Assembly (NCBI GenBank): GCA_016234445.1
Contig: JACRBT010000002.1
Location: 1 to 64,000 of the forward strand
Direction: 5' to 3'
Source: Chloroflexota bacterium
GTDB taxonomy: Bacteria > Chloroflexota > Dehalococcoidia > Tepidiformales > Tepidiformaceae
Length of the DNA: 64,000 bases
Below the pieces are notes generated by a model. The model had not been told where the DNA came from. It did no database searches and saw only the letters and a program-made list of their open reading frames with translations. The stretch's first letter is position 1; the number at the start of each line of letters is the position of its first letter. Of this stretch, positions 59,102 through 64,000 are shown piece after piece. A program made the translations under genes and the position numbers.

Positions 59102-59137
59102 GCATCGGCGGTGTTCGGGAAAAGCGAACCGCCGGGG

Positions 59138-59683
59138 TCAGTCGCCGAGGAGGGTGGTGTAGCCGAGGCCGATGACGTCCTCGACGTACTGGCTGCGCCA
59201 GCCGGGGTCGGGCACGGGTTGGTGGTGTTCGCGGAACCAGCGATGGAGCTGGAGGTACTCCTCTTCGAGCCGGAGCCGCCAGCTGTCTTCTTCGCGGAAG
59301 AGCTCGGGGTCGACCTCGTCGAGGCCCTTGTCCATGTCCTCGTACTCGATCTCGGCGTCTTCCTTCCAGTAGCCGGCGAGGTAGTCGACCGACTCTTCGA
59401 GGTTGTGGCGGCACTCATCGAGCATGACGCCCATCATCGCGGCTTCGTCCATCCGCTGGCCGTTGACCCGGTAGGTGCGGGCGCAGGCTTCGCAGACAAC
59501 GACGAGCTTGCGAGCGTCGCAGTCGGACTTGTCGGTGCAATCGCGGCAGCGGAGAGCGAACTCGGCCGCCTCGGCGTTGCGGGTGTAGCCGACGATCATC
59601 TCTTCGCCGAGGGCGTTGCATGCCTGGCACGCCATCTTCTCGGCGAGGATCTCGTTGATTGCCTTGTCCCAGTCCACCTGCAT
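59138..59683 (-). CDS. Zinc-ribbon-like acidic protein
   Basis: 181 residues from ATG 59683. Cysteine pairs C19/C22 (MACQACNALG), C46/C49 (LRCRDCTDKSDC) and C64/C67 (VVCEACARTYRV) suggest two or three zinc or Fe-S sites. The second half is very acidic (EYEDMDKGLDEVDPELFREE) with a Trp/Glu helix. No family recognised. It is upstream of tRNA-Gly and 37 bp downstream of queD on the same strand, so it may be co-expressed with it. Confidence 0.65.
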   Translation of the reverse strand: MQVDWDKAINEILAEKMACQACNALGEEMIVGYTRNAEAAEFALRCRDCTDKSDCDARKLVVVCEACARTYRVNGQRMDEAAMMGVMLDECRHNLEESVDYLAGYWKEDAEIEYEDMDKGLDEVDPELFREEDSWRLRLEEEYLQLHRWFREHHQPVPDPGWRSQYVEDVIGLGYTTLLGD

Positions 59684-59720
59684 CAAACCCTCCAGGGGGC
59701 TCCATTGGCGCGGGATGTCT

Positions 59721-60206
59721 TCACAGATCCACAGTATACCAGCCGGCCTGCCCCGGCATCTCTTCGATCCCGATGGTCAGCTTGCGAGCGGTGGTGGCAC
59801 CCTCGCTGCGAAGGTGGGCAGAGAGCCGCGTCGCGACCCACTCAGCGAGGCGCTCGGCGGTGGAATTGTCGATCTCGAGGGCGGCGACGTCACTCTTCGG
59901 CAGGACATAACCGTGGTCGCCAAAGCGGACCTTCCAGTTCGCCTCCCCCTCGTCGATGGTGAGGACGCGGCTCCTGAGCTGGAGGATGAAGCGGTGGTCG
60001 AGCTGGTCCACGATGGCTTTGGTGGCGCGCTTGAGGTCGCCGAAGTCCCATACCCAGGAGTCCTCGGTGAGGTCGCCTTCGAGTTCGACGATGACGTCGT
60101 AGTTGTGGCCGTGGAGGGGTTCGCAGCCGCCGTGGAAAGTGGCCATGTGGGCGGCGGCGAAGCGCAGGCGGTTCCGTTCGACAGAGACGCGGCGGGTGAC
60201 AGTCAT
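59721..60206 (-). CDS. queD: 6-carboxytetrahydropterin synthase-type enzyme
   Basis: 161 residues, PTPS/QueD fold. Zinc ligands H20 (RFAAAH), H32 and H34 (PLHGHNYDV) are in place, with catalytic C28 (GGCEPLHGH). DHRF and the pterin-binding Glu in TIGIEEMPGQAGWY complete the site. Converts 7,8-dihydroneopterin triphosphate into 6-carboxytetrahydropterin in queuosine synthesis, or acts in another pterin pathway. No queC/queE/queF genes are in the window. Confidence 0.88.
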   Translation of the reverse strand: MTVTRRVSVERNRLRFAAAHMATFHGGCEPLHGHNYDVIVELEGDLTEDSWVWDFGDLKRATKAIVDQLDHRFILQLRSRVLTIDEGEANWKVRFGDHGYVLPKSDVAALEIDNSTAERLAEWVATRLSAHLRSEGATTARKLTIGIEEMPGQAGWYTVDL

Positions 60207-60311
60207 GGTGCGATTCTACGGCGGGACGGGGCGGCGGGGAGGCGTCCTTGCCGCAATTCGTGGCGTTCGTCACAATCGGCGTGGCGCCCGGCGCGCCCAC
60301 GGAGTTCTCTC

Positions 60312-61181
60312 GTGCCAACCGTTGTCGTCACATCGGCTTCCCCCGGCGAGGGCAAGAGCGGCGTCGCTGCGGCGATCGCCCGGCACTTCGCCTACGCGGG
60401 GAAGGCCGTCCGGCTTGTCCGCCTGGCTGGCGGCGCGAACTCCGCGGCCGATGCGGCATGGTTCGCTTCGCTCACGTTCGCCCCGGGCAGCCCGGCCGAG
60501 CCAGCAGATACCGTGCCTGCGGCGGGCGACGGACTGACGGTCGTCGAAGCCGACCTCGCGCAAGCGGCGATCACGGGGGCGAGCGTGGTGCTCGTGGCTC
60601 GCGGGGCTGCCCCGGCGGCGCTCCCGGCCGGGCTCGATGCAGCCGCTGTCGTCGTCACGGCCGTGCCCGCGGCGCGGGTGGGGAAAGTGGCGGCGGAGGT
60701 CGGCGGGAAGCCCGTCGTTGTACTCGCCGAAGACCGCACCCTCGCCGGGTTCAGCGTGGCGGAGGCGCAGGCGCTGCTCAACGCGGATGTGCTCGTCGAG
60801 GGAGACCCGGCGCTGGCCGGCGCGACCTGCGACCACCTCGTCATCGCCCCGATCGCGTCCGACGCCAGCCAGCCGCACTTCCGGCGGTTCCCGGCGAAGG
60901 CCGTTGTGGTGCGCTTCGACAAGACGGACCAGCACCTGGCGGCGATGCGCGGCGACCCGGCCTGCCTCATCCTCACGGGCGGGCGGCGACCCTCGGACTA
61001 CCTCTTCGACGCGGCGACGGCCAATGGCGTGCCGGTGCTGCTTTCGCGCACGGACACGGAGAACACGGTCATCGCGCTGGAGGGTGTGTTCGACCAGACG
61101 CGGTTCCAGGGTGAACGGAAGCTCGACCGGATGGCGAGCCTGCTGGAAGGCTCGGCCCTCTTCGCTGCCCTGAGCCCTTAG
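60312..61181 (+). CDS. P-loop protein with DRTGG domain
   Basis: 289 residues from GTG 60312. The N-terminal P-loop ASPGEGKSGVAAAIARHF at about 8-25 belongs to the BioD/CobQ-like NTPase group. A C-terminal DRTGG-like domain follows at about 190-285 (HLAAMRGDPACLILTGG, then VPVLLSRTDTENTV). This pair of domains forms the N-terminal regulatory part of phosphotransacetylases and also occurs as stand-alone proteins. Function is uncertain; a phosphate or nucleotide sensor is possible. It converges with the zinc-ribbon gene (4-bp overlap of stops). Confidence 0.82.
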   Translation: MPTVVVTSASPGEGKSGVAAAIARHFAYAGKAVRLVRLAGGANSAADAAWFASLTFAPGSPAEPADTVPAAGDGLTVVEADLAQAAITGASVVLVARGAAPAALPAGLDAAAVVVTAVPAARVGKVAAEVGGKPVVVLAEDRTLAGFSVAEAQALLNADVLVEGDPALAGATCDHLVIAPIASDASQPHFRRFPAKAVVVRFDKTDQHLAAMRGDPACLILTGGRRPSDYLFDAATANGVPVLLSRTDTENTVIALEGVFDQTRFQGERKLDRMASLLEGSALFAALSP

Positions 61182-61831
61182 ACCGACCCGGCGTCGCTGG
61201 TGGAGTCGATGACGGGCGCGTCTTCGCTGAGGCGGCGCGTGGCGAAGGGATCGCGCTGGGGCTCGGTGTAACCGCTGGCTTGCGGTGGCGCGGGGCGGGG
61301 GCGGGTGGTGGCGCGGGCTGCCCCTCCCGAGGGCTGAGAGGTGGGCCGGGCTCCGGGCGGGCGCGCCGGGCGGGGCATCTCACGCGCGGGCTTGTCGACT
61401 GCGCAGTAGGGACAGGAGACCCAGGCGTAGCTAAGCGGCTTCCCGCAGTTGCGGCAGGGCTCCTTGAGCTGGGTGCGGCAGGACGGACAGATGAGGTAGT
61501 CGTCGAGGACGCGGCGCTTGCAGGTGGGGCAGGCCTTCTGGTCTTCGAGGTCCTGGAGGAGGGCCTCTTCTTCGAGGGAACGTTCGTAGAGCTCGGTGAG
61601 CGTGTAGCGCGGGCGAAGGATGAGGTAGACCCAGTGGCCGGGGAGGAAGAAGAGGAGGACGAGGAGGACCGCGGCGGCCTGGATGACGGGGTCCCGGCTG
61701 CGCTGGCGGATGTCGCGGTAGGCCCAGAAGACGAGCGTTACCCAGAGGATGGCGAAGTAGATCGAGAGGACGACCACGACGTACTTGACGGTGGTCTCCC
61801 AGTCTCCGCCCGGCCAACTGACCAGGAACAT
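61178..61831 (-). CDS. Membrane protein with double zinc ribbon
   Basis: 217 residues from ATG 61831. Two membrane helices (VKYVVVVLSIYFAILWVTLV and AAAVLLVLLFFLPGHWVYLI), an acidic helix (ELYERSLEEEALLQDLEDQ), then a double zinc ribbon: CPTCKRRVLDDYLICPSC and CRNCGKPLSYAWVSCPYC. A disordered Pro/Arg-rich tail follows. Looks like a zinc-ribbon membrane protein of unknown function common in Chloroflexota. The pcrA gene is divergent, 106 bp away. Confidence 0.8.
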   Translation of the reverse strand: MFLVSWPGGDWETTVKYVVVVLSIYFAILWVTLVFWAYRDIRQRSRDPVIQAAAVLLVLLFFLPGHWVYLILRPRYTLTELYERSLEEEALLQDLEDQKACPTCKRRVLDDYLICPSCRTQLKEPCRNCGKPLSYAWVSCPYCAVDKPAREMPRPARPPGARPTSQPSGGAARATTRPRPAPPQASGYTEPQRDPFATRRLSEDAPVIDSTSDAGSV

Positions 61832-61937
61832 GCGTCTCACCTCTCGGCGCTGGAACACGCCGGCCGGTGCAAGTATCCCATCCCGGGGCGTGTGAGGAAA
61901 TCGCTCAGTTGCTTGAGCAAATGATAAAGTGAAAGGA

Positions 61938-64000
61938 GTGACGTCGATCGAACCGCTCGCCTCCCCGGCCGAGGGGCTGAACCCGCCGCAGCTGGCGGCC
62001 GTCCAGCATGGGGAAGGCGCGGTCTTGATTGTCGCCGGGCCGGGAAGCGGCAAGACGCGCGTCATCACCCACCGGATCGCCCACCTTGTCCGCGAAGGGC
62101 GGGTGGCGCCATGGCGGATCCTCGCGGTGACGTTCACGAACAAAGCGGCGCGAGAGATGCGGGAACGGGCCGCGGCGCTGCTCGGCGAAGACGCGGCGGC
62201 GCTCCACCTCGGGACCTTCCACTCGATGTGCGCGCGATGGCTCCGGATCGACGGCGCCGCGATCGGGGTCGACCGCGACTTCGTCATCTACGACGACGCC
62301 GACCAGATGGCGCTGATGAAGCGGGTCATCGAAGACCTGCACCTGGACCCCCGGCGGTTCTCCCCGCGGGCGGTGCTCGGGGCCGTTTCCACCGCGAAGA
62401 GTGAGATGCTCACGCCCGCGGACGTCGAACGCAAGGCCCGGGGGTACTGGGACGAGGTGATCGGCCGGGCCTACCGGAAGTACCAGGAGGGCCTCCGCGC
62501 AGCCGCGGCGCTCGACTTCGACGACCTTCTCGTCGAGGCAGTCAGGCTCTTCGAGGAGTCGGACGAGGTGCGCGAGAAGTACGCGGGGCGCTACCTCCAC
62601 GTGCTGGTCGACGAATTCCAGGACACGAACCCGGCCCAGTACCGGCTGGCGCGGCAACTGTCGTCGATCCACGGGAACATCTGCGTCGTGGGCGACCCGG
62701 ACCAGGGCATCTATTCCTGGCGGTCGGCGGACGTCCGGAACCTCCAGTACTTCGAGGCGGACTTCCCGGGCCGGGCAGTTTACCTGCTCGAGCAGAACTA
62801 CCGATCGACGGCGCCGATCCTGGCAGCCGCGGGCGCGGTGATCAGCAAGAACCCGGGCAGGAAGCCGCTCGAACTCTGGACGGGACGAACGGGCGGCGAG
62901 CCGATCGCCACCTACGAGGCCTACAACGACGAGGAAGAGGGCGAGTTCGCCGCGACCCAGGTGGGCAACCTGATCGCCGCCGGGACGAGCCCGGGCGACA
63001 TCGCCGTGATGTACCGCACCAACGCCCAGTCGCGGCCGGTGGAAGAGGCGATGGTGCGGCACCGGATTCCCTACCGGCTGGTGGGCGGCGTGCGGTTCTA
63101 CCAGCGGCGCGAGATCAAGGACCTCATTGCCTACCTGAGGCTGGTCCACAACCGCCACGACGAAGCCAGCCTGCTGCGGGTGATCAACGTGCCGGCGCGG
63201 GGGATCGGCACGACCACGGTGCAGCGGCTCCGGGAGGCAACGACCGCCGGGACCACCTTCTGGGACGCCTGCGAGGCCGTTGCGGAGGGCAGGAGCGTCT
63301 CCGGCGTCACGGGGCGGTCGGCGGCGGCGGTGCGGGCGTTCGTCCACGCCATCGAACAGCTGCGGGCCAGGCGCGACCAGCCGCTGACAAAGCTGCTCGA
63401 CTCGTTGCTCACGGTCACCGGGTATGTGCAGTACCTGAAGGACGGGGACCCGGAGTCGGAGGACCGGCTGGAGAACTTGCTCGAACTGCGCTCCGTGATG
63501 AGCCAGTACGAGGAGACGGCGAGCGAGGGCGGCGACCTCGCGACCTTCCTCCAGGACGTCGCCCTCGTCGCGGACGTGGACGAGATGCGGGAGGGTTCGG
63601 ACGCGGTGACGCTGATCACGCTCCACGCCGCCAAGGGCCTGGAGTTCCCGACGGTGTTCATCCTCGGGATGGAGGAGGGGGTGCTGCCCCACATCCGCTC
63701 GTTCGACGACCCCCGCCAGATGGAGGAAGAGCGGCGGCTGGCCTACGTGGGGATCACCCGGGCGAAGGACCGCCTCTACCTGACGCGGGCGTTCCGGCGC
63801 TACTCGATGGGCTCGGGGTCGGCGAACCCGGCCTCGCGCTTCCTGGCGGACATCCCGAAGCACCTGCTCCGCCCGGCGGGGTCGACGGCGCCACGGACGT
63901 TCGCCGAAGCCGTCGTCGCGCCGCCGAGGGAGGAGTTCCGGCCGGCTGAGGCCGACTGGAAGGCCGGGGACCGCGTCCGCCACCCGAAGTTCGGCGAGGG
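61938..64000 (+). CDS. pcrA: UvrD/PcrA-type superfamily 1 DNA helicase, 5' part
   Basis: 687 codons visible; the gene continues past the window edge. GTG start at 61938, with AAAGGA just upstream. Helicase motifs in order: LNPPQLAAVQHGEGAVLIVA (Q motif region) with GPGSGKT (I), FTNKAAREMRER (Ia), LDFDDLL, LVDEFQDTN (II), GDPDQGIYSWR (III), EQNYRST (IV), LHAAKGLEF (V) and RRLAYVGITRAKDRLYL (VI). A 3'-5' helicase for repair and replication-fork maintenance. The end of the visible part, DRVRHPKFGEG, begins the Tudor-like C-terminal domain of PcrA. Palindrome TTGCT-TG-AGCAA at 61908-61919 lies upstream. Confidence 0.95.
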   Translation, partial: MTSIEPLASPAEGLNPPQLAAVQHGEGAVLIVAGPGSGKTRVITHRIAHLVREGRVAPWRILAVTFTNKAAREMRERAAALLGEDAAALHLGTFHSMCARWLRIDGAAIGVDRDFVIYDDADQMALMKRVIEDLHLDPRRFSPRAVLGAVSTAKSEMLTPADVERKARGYWDEVIGRAYRKYQEGLRAAAALDFDDLLVEAVRLFEESDEVREKYAGRYLHVLVDEFQDTNPAQYRLARQLSSIHGNICVVGDPDQGIYSWRSADVRNLQYFEADFPGRAVYLLEQNYRSTAPILAAAGAVISKNPGRKPLELWTGRTGGEPIATYEAYNDEEEGEFAATQVGNLIAAGTSPGDIAVMYRTNAQSRPVEEAMVRHRIPYRLVGGVRFYQRREIKDLIAYLRLVHNRHDEASLLRVINVPARGIGTTTVQRLREATTAGTTFWDACEAVAEGRSVSGVTGRSAAAVRAFVHAIEQLRARRDQPLTKLLDSLLTVTGYVQYLKDGDPESEDRLENLLELRSVMSQYEETASEGGDLATFLQDVALVADVDEMREGSDAVTLITLHAAKGLEFPTVFILGMEEGVLPHIRSFDDPRQMEEERRLAYVGITRAKDRLYLTRAFRRYSMGSGSANPASRFLADIPKHLLRPAGSTAPRTFAEAVVAPPREEFRPAEADWKAGDRVRHPKFGE

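Overview
The window is about 64 kb of GC-rich bacterial DNA, densely packed with genes. The gene mix suggests a chemoheterotrophic, aerobic member of the Chloroflexota (Dehalococcoidia/Tepidiformia-like). Pointers are class III CoA-transferases, acyl-CoA dehydrogenase and enoyl-CoA hydratase genes, CtaA/CtaB for haem A, several lipoproteins, GTG and TTG starts, apparent leaderless genes and two UGA-selenocysteine genes. This assignment is an inference from gene content; no rRNA is present.

Layout. 1-8300: the 3' end of a DUF2442 gene, a 1183-residue secreted beta-helix protein flanked by 7-bp tandem repeats, hflX, and a pair of class III CoA-transferase subunits. 8380-12880: a membrane cupredoxin, ctaB-ctaA, a TetR regulator and a J-like protein. 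12890-16380: a UbiB-type kinase, tRNA-Asn, and a 1.4-kb mini-island bounded by a 17-bp copy of the tRNA 3' end. 16480-26600: a nine-gene acyl-CoA degradation operon with a divergent TetR regulator and a palindromic operator.

26700-38800 is the most interesting region. It is a metal (probably copper) handling island with a YHS-domain CopA ATPase, two blue-copper lipoproteins, an Lgt-like enzyme, a free YHS protein, two FtsX-type permeases and an ABC ATPase fused to a YHS domain. It also has a BlaI repressor with an M56 metalloprotease, several membrane and lipoprotein genes, a PCYCGC protein and a selenoprotein with a Cys-Sec motif. Four near-identical operators of the form TACGAC-N6-TAGTA lie in front of four transcription units, including the one divergent from blaI, so the island looks like one BlaI/M56-controlled regulon. 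A G-tract palindrome before copA suggests a second, CsoR-like input.

38840-49700: TetR with a maleylpyruvate-isomerase-like enzyme, a large cyclase-ATPase-LuxR regulator, a small anchored protein whose ribosome-binding site is buried in a hairpin, a GrdB-family selenoprotein (UxxC), rhodanese, dipeptidase and dienelactone hydrolase. 49880-55030: a methyltransferase, a second PadR/membrane-protein module, nhaA with an upstream short ORF, and a second mini-island next to tRNA-Gln bounded by a 44-bp copy of its 3' half. 55160-64000: hydrolases, an LLM flavin oxidoreductase, a GIY-YIG-like protein, tRNA-Leu and tRNA-Gly, queD, zinc-ribbon proteins and the 5' part of a PcrA/UvrD helicase that runs off the window.

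The two independent UGA-containing reading frames, each with a hairpin at the right distance downstream, imply that this organism inserts selenocysteine. No sel genes are in the window.
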